From Oscillospiraceae bacterium (GTDB lineage: Bacteria; Bacillota_A; Clostridia; Oscillospirales; Oscillospiraceae), in assembly GCA_017537045.1 (NCBI GenBank), contig JAFYLN010000221.1, positions 1 to 13,014 of the forward strand: a DNA stretch of 13,014 nucleotides. The letters run 5' to 3'. Each line of letters starts with the position of its first letter. Position 1 is the stretch's first letter. Positions 1 through 6,928 of the stretch are shown here, piece after piece. The notes beneath the pieces are model-generated. The model worked only from the letters and a program-made list of their open reading frames with translations, had not been told where the DNA came from and searched no databases. The position numbers and the translations under genes are program-made.

Positions 1-94
1 AATAAGGTGTCATAAAAAGCGGCCTTAGGCTGCGAGGTAAACAGGCGTATGTCCTGTATCATTTCTTGTCGGTAGATAGCAATCAGCCTCCTTT
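1..94 (-). other. 5' end of a leftward gene running off the left edge (tentative)
   Basis: Read on the minus strand, a strong ribosome site AAAGGAGG (94 to 87) follows a good promoter and leads into an open frame that stays open to the window edge. The first ATG is at 62-60 and would encode a protein starting MIQDIRLFTSQPKAAFYDTL. That ATG lies 24 nt from the ribosome site, which is too far for direct use. A TTG at 82-80, with ideal spacing, opens a 7-codon frame (MLSTDKK) whose TGA overlaps the ATG as ATGA, so leader-peptide coupling is possible. An in-frame ATT start is the alternative. I do not recognise the product. Only about 20 residues are visible, so the coding call is weak even though the promoter and ribosome site are good. 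Confidence 0.35.
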
Positions 95-116
95 GGTTGG
101 TTTTGGTCACAACTTA

Positions 117-125
117 ATTATACCA
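117..125 (-). promoter_or_regulatory. Leftward extended -10 promoter
   Basis: On the minus strand the sequence TTGGTATAAT contains a perfect TATAAT (122 to 117) preceded by TGG, which is an extended -10. There is no convincing -35 box. A 10-bp perfect inverted repeat, GCAATCAGCC (79-88) and GGCTGATTGC (130-139), brackets the promoter and the ribosome site and may be an operator or an mRNA hairpin. Transcription would run left into the gene at the window edge, divergent from the cell-wall operon. Confidence 0.5.
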
Positions 126-253
126 AAATGGCTGATTGCTCTCTATATTTTTGAGTGACAAAACACGTTTGTAAATCTAAAAAAGCCTTGTGCCACAACG
201 ACTTTTCGTATTATGCTCAGGGCTATTTATCTATACTGATGGGAGGTGATGAT

Positions 254-2002
254 GTGGAAGAAATGCTTCAGCAAATGGTACTGTGGCTCCAGCAGTTTGC
301 AGAGGCGAAAGAATCCTATGTGGATGTATATACAGGCTTTCTGCGCTATGCCGCACCTGCTCTGGCATTTATCCTGCTGTGGCGCTGCCTGAAGCCCTTG
401 CTGTTTTTCAAGCGGGAGCCGGAAATCTGGGCGTGGCTTCATACGGCGGACGGGTCGCAGTATGCCCTGACCCACTGGGAAAACGTCATTGGCCGCAGCA
501 AATCCAGCGATGTACGCATCGATTTTTCCACAGTCTCCCGCAACCATGCCGTTTTTACCCGTTATGATGACGGCAGCTGGACGGTGACCGATGCCAACTC
601 CAAGGGCGGCGTAATGGTCAATGGCCAGCGGGTGAAGATCTGCGCACTGGAAGAGGATGATGTAATCAACATCGGCGGTCTGGATATGACCCTCGTACCC
701 ATTACCAAGCGGCAGGAATCCCTGCAGGCACAGCTTCGTACAAAAGGTGCCAGCGGCTTTGACAGCGTTGCCAACCTGCTGCTGCTGACGATTTTCCAGT
801 GCCTGTGCTGTATCGGTTTTCTGCTGGGCGGCGATCCTGGCCATTATACCACCATCATTCAGGGCTTTGGCGGAATCATGCTGGCGCAGTGGATACTGTT
901 TATCTTCTATGCCATCATCCGCCGCAGCGCCTTTGAAGTGGAAACTGTGGCGTTTTTTCTGTGCACCATGGGTATGGCAGCGCTGGCATCCATCAAGCCT
1001 GCAGAGACCGGCAAACAACTGCTTGCCATGTATCTGGGCATTGCGGTGTTTCTGACTGTTGGCTGGTCCATGCGCGACCTGGAACGGGCGAAGAAATTCC
1101 GTTATCTTGCCGTGATTCTCGGTATCGGATTTCTGGTATTTACCCTTGTCTTTGGTGAGGAGCAGTTTGGCGCAAAAGCATGGGTCAAGCTTGCCGGTAT
1201 GACCTTGCAGCCTTCGGAGCTGAGTAAAGTCTGCTTTGTCTATGCCGGGGCATCGGCAATGGATCGGTTGATGAATAAGCGCAACCTGTTCTTCTTTATT
1301 CTGTATTCCATTGCCATCTGCGGCTGTCTTGCCCTGATGAATGACTTTGGTACTGCCCTGATCTTCTTTGTGGCATTTCTGGTTATTGCCTATATGCGCT
1401 CCGGCAGTGTGGGTACAGTGGGTCTTGCCTGTACGGCACTCGGTTTTGCCGGTGTCATCGCGGTGAAGATCGCACCCCATGCCTTGCGCCGCTTTACAGT
1501 CTGGCGGCATATCTGGGAGGATCCCTATGGACTGGGCTACCAGCAGACCCGCGCTATTATGTGCATCGCATCCGGCGGCCTTTTCGGCATCGGTGCAGGA
1601 AGAGGCCTGCTGAAAAATGTCTTTGCAGCAGATTCAGATATTGTTTTTGCGTCCATTTCCGAGGAATGGGGTCTGATCATGGCCTGCATGCTGGTGCTCA
1701 GTATTGTGGCACTGGCGCTGTTCTGTCTGAGAAGTGCATCCATGGCACGCAGCAGCTTTTATACCATCGGCGCGATTACCGCTTCGGCAGTTATGCTGAC
1801 ACAGGTGATCCTGAACTGTCTGGGAACGGTGGATGTGGTTCCGCTGACCGGTGTTACATTCCCGTTTCTCAGCAATGGCGGTTCCAGTATGATCGGTGCA
1901 TGGGGACTGCTTGCTTTTATCAAAGCAGCGGACACCCGGCAGAATGCCAGCTTTGCAGTGCGCCTTGCAAAAAAGGTAAAGGGGGACGCATGTGATGAAT
2001 AG
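254..2002 (+). CDS. FHA domain fused to RodA/FtsW/SpoVE-family glycan polymerase
   Basis: This is a SEDS-family peptidoglycan glycosyltransferase that polymerises lipid II at the membrane, fused to an N-terminal phosphothreonine-binding FHA domain. I chose the GTG at 254 because GGGAGGTGAT lies 8 nt upstream; the longer frame from 155 has no ribosome site. The product is 582 residues. A membrane segment (about 31-52) precedes the FHA domain (about 58-150), which shows G80-R81-S82, S95-R96-N97-H98 and the NG turn at 122-123. Multiple membrane helices follow from about 171. SEDS signatures are LQPSELSK (318-325), NDFGTALIF (363-371, with D364 as the expected catalytic Asp), the SISEEWG block (467-473) and GVTFPFLSNGGSS (533-545). 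The stop overlaps the next gene, a transpeptidase, so the two form a polymerase/crosslinker pair. The FHA domain suggests control by a Ser/Thr kinase, as for FHA proteins in actinobacterial rodA-pbpA clusters (inference). Confidence 0.93.
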   Translation: MEEMLQQMVLWLQQFAEAKESYVDVYTGFLRYAAPALAFILLWRCLKPLLFFKREPEIWAWLHTADGSQYALTHWENVIGRSKSSDVRIDFSTVSRNHAVFTRYDDGSWTVTDANSKGGVMVNGQRVKICALEEDDVINIGGLDMTLVPITKRQESLQAQLRTKGASGFDSVANLLLLTIFQCLCCIGFLLGGDPGHYTTIIQGFGGIMLAQWILFIFYAIIRRSAFEVETVAFFLCTMGMAALASIKPAETGKQLLAMYLGIAVFLTVGWSMRDLERAKKFRYLAVILGIGFLVFTLVFGEEQFGAKAWVKLAGMTLQPSELSKVCFVYAGASAMDRLMNKRNLFFFILYSIAICGCLALMNDFGTALIFFVAFLVIAYMRSGSVGTVGLACTALGFAGVIAVKIAPHALRRFTVWRHIWEDPYGLGYQQTRAIMCIASGGLFGIGAGRGLLKNVFAADSDIVFASISEEWGLIMACMLVLSIVALALFCLRSASMARSSFYTIGAITASAVMLTQVILNCLGTVDVVPLTGVTFPFLSNGGSSMIGAWGLLAFIKAADTRQNASFAVRLAKKVKGDACDE

Positions 2003-3371
2003 AGTAACCAGACGTGCATCTGCGGTTCTGTTCCTGGTCATTGCACTGGTTGGCGGCCTTTTCTTCTTTGTTTATGAATATTTCACAAAGGCAGACCAGT
2101 GGATCGTTTCCCCGGGCTCTCCCCATATCTACAACAGCAGCAACATCGGCTGCGGCCGGGTCTATGACCGCAGCGGCACCCTGCTGCTGGACATTACGGA
2201 AGCCCGTACCTATGCTTCAAGCGAGTCGGTGCGCCTTTCAACGCTGCACTGGCTGGGTGACCGTAATGGCAGCATCAGTGCCCCGGCGATTGCGTATTAT
2301 GCAAAGGAAATGACCGGATATAATATCATTGATGGCCTGTACTCCTATAGCGGCGAAGCCGGTGCAGCGGTTCTGACGCTGTCTTCTGAGGTACAGTCCG
2401 CAGCGCTGAAGGCAATGGCAGGAAGAAAAGGAACTGTGGCGGTCTATAATTATCAAACGGGTGAGATCCTCTGTGCCGTTACCACGCCTACCTATGATCC
2501 CGACAATGTCCCCGGTATTGACGGTGACACTAGTGGTGCATATGAAGGTATCTATCTGAACCGTTTTACCCAGTCTGCCTATGTTCCCGGTTCGATTTTT
2601 AAGGTCGTCACAACCGCCGCTGCGCTGGATTGCGTGGACGGCATTCTGGATAAGACCTTTACCTGCACGGGACTTTACGAGTATGGCATTGATAAGGTGA
2701 CCTGCGAGCGCGCCCACGGTAAGCTGGATCTGAAAGGGGCGCTTGCACGTTCCTGCAACTGTTCCTTTGCCCAAATTGCTGCACTGGTGGGCAAGGACAA
2801 TATGGAAAAATATGTGGAGAAGTTTGAGGTCATAAAGCCGCTGAAATTTGACGGTGTGACCACGGCTTCCGGCAATTACGATCTTTCCCGGGCAGCGCCT
2901 GTGGAGGTGGCATGGAGTGCCATCGGCCAGTATACGGATCAGATCAATCCCTGCCGCTACATGAGCTTCATGGGCGCGGTGGCAGGCGGCGGCAAGGCAG
3001 CCCAGCCCTATCTTGTGAGCCATGTTACCGCGGAGGGAGAGATTACCTACGAAGCGGAAACCGTCCTGTCCGACCGTCTGATGAGTGAGGATGTAGCCGC
3101 AACGCTGCAGTCCTATCTGCGCAACAATGTGGTATCTATCTACGGTGCGGATAAGTTTCCGGCAGGTCTGACGGTCTGCGGAAAATCCGGCACCAGCCAG
3201 CTCGGCGGCGATCAGGAACCCAACGCCATGTTCACAGGCTTCGTTCTCGATGACAAATACCCCCTGGCATTTATCTGCGTAGTTGAAAACGGCGGTTACG
3301 GAAGCTCCACCTGTGTCCCAGTTCTAAGTAAAGTCCTGTCTGCCTGCAAGGAAGTTATTGACCGTGGCTGA
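1992..3371 (+). CDS. Class B penicillin-binding protein (PbpA/FtsI-like transpeptidase)
   Basis: This is a DD-transpeptidase that cross-links peptidoglycan outside the membrane, and the expected partner of the SEDS protein just upstream. Numbered from the GTG at 1992 it has 459 residues; the ATG at 1995 is equally possible, and AAAGGGGG lies upstream. One N-terminal membrane anchor (about 9-28) is followed by a short non-catalytic region and the transpeptidase domain. The three active-site motifs are present: S201-I-F-K204 (SxxK), S254-C-N256 (SxN) and K398-S-G400 (KSG variant of KTG). The size and compact N-terminus resemble actinobacterial PbpA more than long PBP2 or SpoVD proteins, and no PASTA domain is seen. 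It overlaps the SEDS gene by 8-11 bp, so translational coupling is likely. A hairpin terminator follows the stop. Confidence 0.93.
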   Translation: MMNRVTRRASAVLFLVIALVGGLFFFVYEYFTKADQWIVSPGSPHIYNSSNIGCGRVYDRSGTLLLDITEARTYASSESVRLSTLHWLGDRNGSISAPAIAYYAKEMTGYNIIDGLYSYSGEAGAAVLTLSSEVQSAALKAMAGRKGTVAVYNYQTGEILCAVTTPTYDPDNVPGIDGDTSGAYEGIYLNRFTQSAYVPGSIFKVVTTAAALDCVDGILDKTFTCTGLYEYGIDKVTCERAHGKLDLKGALARSCNCSFAQIAALVGKDNMEKYVEKFEVIKPLKFDGVTTASGNYDLSRAAPVEVAWSAIGQYTDQINPCRYMSFMGAVAGGGKAAQPYLVSHVTAEGEITYEAETVLSDRLMSEDVAATLQSYLRNNVVSIYGADKFPAGLTVCGKSGTSQLGGDQEPNAMFTGFVLDDKYPLAFICVVENGGYGSSTCVPVLSKVLSACKEVIDRG

Positions 3372-3398
3372 GCAAAAAACAGTACAAAACCGCAGCAT

Positions 3399-3429
3399 CC
3401 CCTGCATAAGCTGTGCAGGGGGTGTTTTT
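3399..3429 (+). terminator. Rho-independent terminator after the SEDS/PBP pair
   Basis: The stem CCCCTGCA (3399-3406) pairs with TGCAGGGG (3414-3421) around a 7-nt loop and is followed by GGTGTTTTT. The T-run ends exactly at the ATG (3430) of a small open frame, and the 3' arm of the stem doubles as its AGGGGG ribosome site, so termination and start of the next gene are interlocked. Confidence 0.7.
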
Positions 3430-3579
3430 ATGTGCAGAAGGAATCAGCTTCTTGGCAGCATCATGCTGGGGTTTGGTCTTGGGTTGGTTATCGGACACAG
3501 TCTGGAATCGTGGCTTTTGTGTACCTGTGGCAGTGTGGTGTTTCTGATTCTGGGTGTCGGGGGCATGGGGCGGAAATAG
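3430..3579 (+). CDS. Small membrane protein, 49 residues
   Basis: The ATG at 3430 has AGGGGG about 8 nt upstream, inside the terminator stem. The product is strongly hydrophobic, with two membrane segments (about 7-24 and 29-44), a CRR start and an RK end. I know no function for it. The placement, between a cell-wall operon and a spore morphogenesis type gene on the same strand, and the residue composition argue that it is real. Frames starting upstream (from 3358) have no ribosome site and run through the terminator hairpin, so I reject them. Confidence 0.5.
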   Translation: MCRRNQLLGSIMLGFGLGLVIGHSLESWLLCTCGSVVFLILGVGGMGRK

Positions 3580-3644
3580 CAGGTATAAACTTGTCCCCGT
3601 GTGAATATGCTTTGGTAGCAATGTATCATACAAGGAGTGATTTG

Positions 3645-5144
3645 ATGGAGTTGCAATTTCAAAGCAGTACCTGCCGATGCCTGAAGGCGGCAGCTCGTGA
3701 AGTTCGCAATACGGAGCTGACACAGGAGGTTCGCCTGAGCGACGGCATGCCCGATATCGGGCGGGTTTTATCCTCGTGGGGACAGATCATACTCAGAAGC
3801 AAAGAATGGCTGTCAGATCAGGTAACGGTCTCCGGCGGTATTATGGTGTGGATCCTCTATGCGCCGGAGGATGGAACGCCACCCCGGTGCGTGGATGCGT
3901 GGGTGCCATTCCAACTGAAGTGGGAGCTGGGAGAGAGTGGAAGCGAAGGTCCGATCCGTGTCTATCCGCTGCTTCGTTTTCTGGACAGCCGCAGTGTGGG
4001 TGCCAGAAAAATGATGATTCGGGCCGGCGTAGCGGCCATGGGCGAAGCGCTGTCTACCATGCAGGCGCAGCTCTATACGCCTGCAGAACTACCTGATGAT
4101 ATCCATCTTTTACGCAATACCTATCCTGTCCGTCTGCCCATGGAAGCAGGGGAGAAGACTTTTCTGCTGGATGAAGATCTGTCACTTAGCACCGGTTCTG
4201 TACAGCCGGAGCGGCTGCTTTCCTATACCATCCTGCCGCAGCTTCAGGAAAAGCGTGTGGCAGGGGATAAGATCATCCTGCGCGGCATAGGCAGGATCCG
4301 GATACTCTACCGTTGCACCGAGGGGAAAATTCACACAGCCGAGCTTGAAATTCCAATTTCCCAGTACGCCCAGCTGGAAGATACTTACGGAACCGATGCG
4401 CATGCAGATGTGATGATGGGTGTTACCAGTCTGGAAATTCTGCAAAATGAAGGAGCCAATCTCCGTGTAAAATGCGGACTGGTTGCCCAGTATCTGATTG
4501 ACGACCGTTATCTTGCCGAGGTTACGGAGGATGCCTACAGCCCCCGCCGGGAGCTTGACTTGCATATGGAGGAATTAAGACTTCCATCTATTTTAGAGCA
4601 GCGAAATGAATCCATACAGGTACAACAGCAGCTTCCGGGCATCAATGGCGACGTGGTGGATGTGTGTTTCCTTCCTGATTTTCCGCGTCAAAGCCGCGCT
4701 GGTGACCATATGACGCTGGAATTTCCCGGCCAGTTCCAGCTTCTGTATTACGCCCCTGACGGCAGCCTGCAGGGAACGGTAGCCCGCTGGGAGGGCAGCA
4801 TGCAGATGCTGGCAGATCCCGAGAGCCAGATGAGTATTCTGGTGCAGCCCCAGAGCAGCATTCAGGCTGTAGCCGGCGCAGAGGATATCAGCCTGAACAC
4901 GCAGATGAAGCTGGAAATGTGCGCCTATGCGCAGGAGGGAATTCCAATGGTTTCCGGATTGGAGGCCGGGCAGCTGCACGATGCAGACCCGAGCCGCCCG
5001 TCTTTGATTCTTTGCCGCGGCGGCAGTGAAACACTTTGGAATATGGCCAAACGCTGCGGTTCAACGGTGGAGGATATTATGCGAATCAACCGTCTGAACG
5101 GACAGCCGCAGCCGGATCAGATGCTCTTGATCCCCGTATCGTAA
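3645..5144 (+). CDS. DUF3794 (SPOCS) and LysM protein, SipL-like spore morphogenesis factor
   Basis: The ATG at 3645 is preceded by AAGGAG with 7-nt spacing, giving 499 residues; the open frame reaching back to 3432 has no ribosome site. There is no signal peptide and no membrane segment. The N-terminal and central parts look like repeated DUF3794/SPOCS beta-rich modules. The C-terminal roughly 48 residues form a LysM domain (from about 452: a GSETLWNMAKRCGSTVEDI segment, then IMRINRLNGQPQPDQMLLIPVS). This architecture and length match SipL of Clostridioides difficile (about 515 residues), which binds SpoIVA to tether the coat to the forespore, a role filled by SafA in Bacillus. I infer a mother-cell role in coat assembly in a spore-forming host. 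A strong terminator follows the stop. Confidence 0.8.
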   Translation: MELQFQSSTCRCLKAAAREVRNTELTQEVRLSDGMPDIGRVLSSWGQIILRSKEWLSDQVTVSGGIMVWILYAPEDGTPPRCVDAWVPFQLKWELGESGSEGPIRVYPLLRFLDSRSVGARKMMIRAGVAAMGEALSTMQAQLYTPAELPDDIHLLRNTYPVRLPMEAGEKTFLLDEDLSLSTGSVQPERLLSYTILPQLQEKRVAGDKIILRGIGRIRILYRCTEGKIHTAELEIPISQYAQLEDTYGTDAHADVMMGVTSLEILQNEGANLRVKCGLVAQYLIDDRYLAEVTEDAYSPRRELDLHMEELRLPSILEQRNESIQVQQQLPGINGDVVDVCFLPDFPRQSRAGDHMTLEFPGQFQLLYYAPDGSLQGTVARWEGSMQMLADPESQMSILVQPQSSIQAVAGAEDISLNTQMKLEMCAYAQEGIPMVSGLEAGQLHDADPSRPSLILCRGGSETLWNMAKRCGSTVEDIMRINRLNGQPQPDQMLLIPVS

Positions 5145-5148
5145 TAAT

Positions 5149-5185
5149 AAAACGCCGTCCCGTGGGAGAGCCGGGACGGCGTTTT
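5149..5185 (+). terminator. Strong bidirectional rho-independent terminator
   Basis: A perfect 14-bp stem pairs AAAACGCCGTCCCG (5149-5162) with CGGGACGGCGTTTT (5172-5185) around a 9-nt loop. A-run and T-run flank the GC core on both sides, so it can work in either direction. It ends the host block, immediately before the attachment region. Confidence 0.9.
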
Positions 5186-5290
5186 GGCAGTGTCGCAAAT
5201 GGGGGATTCTTACCTGCCTGTAAACAGTTTAGCAGAATTTGAGTGTCGAATTTTAGGGAATGGTGGTATAAAGTAAAAATGTCCCAAGTG

Positions 5291-5323
5291 CTTCCCGTTT
5301 TTTGGTCCGAGTGTCGAGATTCG
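5291..5323 (-). repeat. Decayed second copy of the tRNA-Pro 3' end
   Basis: These 33 bases match 5464-5496 with a single mismatch (T at 5300 versus A at 5473), 173 bp apart in direct orientation. The match covers one terminator arm, CCA, the acceptor 3' strand and half of the T-arm, then stops abruptly. It could be a scar of an earlier integration or excision at the same tRNA, or the end of an interspersed repeat. Confidence 0.7.
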
Positions 5324-5438
5324 CAACATTTTCATTCCCGGAGGGAATGAAAATTAAGGTGTCGATGCGGTCGAGCCCGCATCGAGCAACGCTCCACTGG
5401 AGCGTCGCATTTGATGGTTCGAATCTCTCCACAGAAAG

Positions 5439-5476
5439 AAATAACGGGGAGTTCCAGAAAGAACTTCCCGTTATTT
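5439..5476 (-). terminator. Terminator of the tRNA-Pro gene
   Basis: AAATAACGGG (5439-5448) pairs with CCCGTTATTT (5467-5476), continued by a G-T wobble and AGTTC/GAACT around the 6-nt loop CAGAAA, giving 16 bp. It abuts the CCA of the tRNA fragment. Read leftward it is followed by CTTTC, and read rightward by TTGG. It is probably the native terminator carried along with the tRNA 3' end. Confidence 0.6.
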
Positions 5477-5525
5477 GGTCCGAGTGTCGAGATTCGAACT
5501 CGAGGCCTCTTGAACCCCATTCAAG
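5476..5525 (-). other. attL-type site: 3' 50 nt of tRNA-Pro(GGG)
   Basis: Read on the minus strand this gives a perfect anticodon arm (CTTGA, loop ATGGGGT, TCAAG; anticodon GGG), variable loop AGGCC, perfect T-arm (TCGAG, TTCGAAT, CTCGA), acceptor 3' strand CACTCGG, discriminator A and CCA. No D-arm or acceptor 5' strand (expected CCGAGTG) exists upstream; the sequence becomes AT-rich at 5526. A tRNA 3' end running from the anticodon arm to CCA, next to a tyrosine integrase, is the usual remnant left when an element integrates in a tRNA gene. The intact tRNA-Pro should sit at the other end of the element, beyond this window. The exact crossover point cannot be read from one junction. Confidence 0.85.
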
Positions 5526-5655
5526 GGAGAATATAGATTTATAGAACAATATTATGGGTGATTCAGAGAACTTCGAAAAAAAGTCGAATTTTGCAGGGTG
5601 AAAAAATATGGTGTACGATGTGTTTTTTTGAGCGTTGTGACGAGGTTGCGACAAG

Positions 5656-6765
5656 TTACTCCATGGAGTTAACTGCCTTGCGGAGAGTTTCGACATCCTG
5701 ATCAATGTAAAAATCGACGGTTGTAGCGTATTCGGCATGACCAATAACTTTCTTGATATCCTCCGGAGAAACACGTGCCTTTGACATTTTTGTGCCGAAG
5801 GTGTGGCGGGCAGAATGGGGCGTGAGATCATCAGGAAGCCCCAGTGTTTCCATTACCGGCTTCCAGATTTCCTCCCGGAGACTATCTTTGTTGTATGGCT
5901 TTCCATTCTTACGAGAATACAAAGGACCTTGGCAATTATTATACCAGCCTTCAATGATAGGCTGAATCTTAGGATGTACTGGAACTATACGGTCATAGCC
6001 TGCTTCGGTTTTGACACCGCTGCGCAGCGTCTTTTCTTTAGGATCATAAGAAAACTTGGTAAGCTGACAAAACTCTGTCGCCCGGAAGCCTGTGTAGCAC
6101 AGCACATAACAGACATCGCCGCCGGGAATATTTGCATAGTTCTTTTCGAGTGACGCAAACTCCAGATCAGTGAGGGCGCGTTGCTTCCCCTCTGGAGCAT
6201 CTTTCGGGATTTTCACGAGCTGAGCGTAGTTCTCACTGACGATGTTATGCATCTTACAGTATTTGTACATCTGCACAAGCAGAGATTTGATTTTCTTCAT
6301 CGCCGATTTGGAGAGAGGACCGGAGATTGTTTGGTAAGGCTTTCCGTAACCTTTTCGCATAACAAGATGTTCGTCCATCCAGTAGTCGTAGATTTCTTTG
6401 ATCTCTGCCGCGGTGCGATCTCTGATCGGGGCGTTTGCGCGGTCGCCCCATGCGGCCTGTATTTGCTTCCATGCGGCATTGTAGTTATCTTTCGTCTGAT
6501 AAGACAGTTCGTCGTAAGCGATAGACTTCCATTCTTCAAAAACTTCCGCAGCGGTATAGTTACGCTTGAGTGAAGGGTTGCGCCGAAATTCGTCAATGCA
6601 GTCCTGCGCTTCCGATTTTTTGCTGAAGCTGCCAAGTGCTTCGCGGATGCATTTTCTTACACCGTCAATGGTTTCATACCGGGCCGGTGCATAGGCATAG
6701 TATTTGGTTCCGTTGGCACCTTTGACCTTTCGGATGGTGCCGCCGCCGTTTTCTCTTTTGGCCAT
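5656..6765 (-). CDS. int: Tyrosine site-specific integrase
   Basis: This phage-type integrase of 369 residues cuts and rejoins attP and attB, here probably within tRNA-Pro. The N-terminal roughly 60 residues form an arm-binding domain (MAKRENGGGTIRKVKG start, YYAYAPARY strand). A SAM-like core-binding domain covers about 70-180 and the catalytic domain about 195-369. The expected catalytic residues are R228 (in CYTGFRATE), K252, H317 and R320 (in HSARHTFGT), H343 (in VIGHA) and the nucleophile Y353 (in DFYID). All are present, so it should be active. The start has AAGGAGG 5-6 nt upstream. It is the last gene of the leftward module, beside the attachment site. A long hairpin (6788-6823) sits just before its ribosome site. 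Confidence 0.95.
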   Translation of the reverse strand: MAKRENGGGTIRKVKGANGTKYYAYAPARYETIDGVRKCIREALGSFSKKSEAQDCIDEFRRNPSLKRNYTAAEVFEEWKSIAYDELSYQTKDNYNAAWKQIQAAWGDRANAPIRDRTAAEIKEIYDYWMDEHLVMRKGYGKPYQTISGPLSKSAMKKIKSLLVQMYKYCKMHNIVSENYAQLVKIPKDAPEGKQRALTDLEFASLEKNYANIPGGDVCYVLCYTGFRATEFCQLTKFSYDPKEKTLRSGVKTEAGYDRIVPVHPKIQPIIEGWYNNCQGPLYSRKNGKPYNKDSLREEIWKPVMETLGLPDDLTPHSARHTFGTKMSKARVSPEDIKKVIGHAEYATTVDFYIDQDVETLRKAVNSME

Positions 6766-6787
6766 ACTTCCTCCTTGCTTTTTGGGG

Positions 6788-6823
6788 AGGGGTATGCTAT
6801 CCTAAAAGGGACAGAATACCCCT
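6788..6823 (-). promoter_or_regulatory. Long hairpin just upstream of the integrase ribosome site
   Basis: AGGGGTAT (6788-6795) pairs with ATACCCCT (6816-6823). After a single mismatch, CTATCC (6797-6802) pairs with GGACAG (6809-6814) around a 6-nt loop, for 14 bp in total. It lies 14 nt from the integrase ribosome site. It may be a partial terminator, a translation-control structure or a protein-binding palindrome. It has no T-run in the integrase direction. Confidence 0.45.
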
Positions 6824-6898
6824 ATGTTTAACTGGCGTAGGTTTTCTGTAAGCCTCATCTCAGGGGTAGGAGCCTGAGATGGGGCGCTTTTTTATTTT
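6810..6898 (+). ncRNA. Possible short rightward RNA between the integrase and HNH genes
   Basis: Both flanking genes run leftward, yet a rightward terminator (6852-6898) ends here, so something is transcribed rightward. A candidate promoter is TTGCTT (6775-6780), 17 bases, TATCCT (6798-6803) with an extended TGC, predicting an RNA of about 90 nt. Only a 17-codon ATG frame without a ribosome site (from 6824) lies inside. The RNA would start inside the 6788-6823 hairpin and could oppose read-through into the integrase. The promoter is the weak point. Confidence 0.3.
6852..6898 (+). terminator. Rightward rho-independent terminator
   Basis: GCCTCATCTCAGG (6852-6864) pairs with CCTGAGATGGGGC (6873-6885), 13 bp with one T-G wobble, around the loop GGTAGGAG. 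GC and then TTTTTTATTTT follow. The T-run is only on the rightward side. No rightward gene is seen directly upstream. Confidence 0.75.
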
Positions 6899-6928
6899 GC
6901 CGCTTCGGAGTAGGAGTTCCGGGGCGGG

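Larger units (their letters stand above)
5186..5655. other. Gene-free attachment region beside the integrase
   Basis: I find no credible gene in these 470 bases. They hold a decayed tRNA 3' end (5291-5323), a hairpin TTTTCATTCCC/GGGAATGAAAA (about 5329-5353), a 9-bp hairpin TCGATGCGG/CCGCATCGA followed by a 7-bp hairpin ACGCTCC/GGAGCGT (about 5360-5405), a 16-bp stem (5439-5476), and the tRNA-Pro 3' fragment (5476-5525). The 10-mer GTCGAATTTT occurs at 5245-5254 and at 5583-5592, and GTGTCGA occurs repeatedly; these could be integrase arm sites (inference). Open frames here only give nonsense peptides of the kind obtained by translating tRNA. Confidence 0.7.

Noticed and set aside
79..139. 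10-bp inverted repeat as insertion-sequence ends
   Set aside because: The repeats are only 41 bp apart, no transposase is visible, and no target duplication is seen.
227..1510. Long minus-strand open frame (427 codons) opposite the FHA-RodA gene
   Set aside because: It is antiparallel to a gene with clear family motifs, has no ribosome site, and its product is a His/Gln/Cys-rich composition typical of antisense reading.
2238..3023. Minus-strand open frame (261 codons) opposite the PBP gene
   Set aside because: It is a shadow of the transpeptidase gene; the composition is unnatural and there is no start signal.
3603..3632. Sigma-E-like promoter (GAATATG ... CATACA) before the SipL-like gene
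   Set aside because: The spacing is 17 instead of 14-15, and the start would fall after the ribosome site, leaving the mRNA without it. A sporulation promoter is likely but not at this place.
5360..5435. Possible rightward tRNA ending GGTTCGAATCTCTCC
   Set aside because: The T-stem has a mismatch, no matching acceptor 5' strand exists upstream, and the hairpins do not fit D-arm or anticodon positions.
5253..5831. Minus-strand frame with peptides such as RGLEFESRHSDQ
   Set aside because: It is the translation of tRNA and hairpin sequence in the attachment region; it overlaps the integrase end and lacks a ribosome site.
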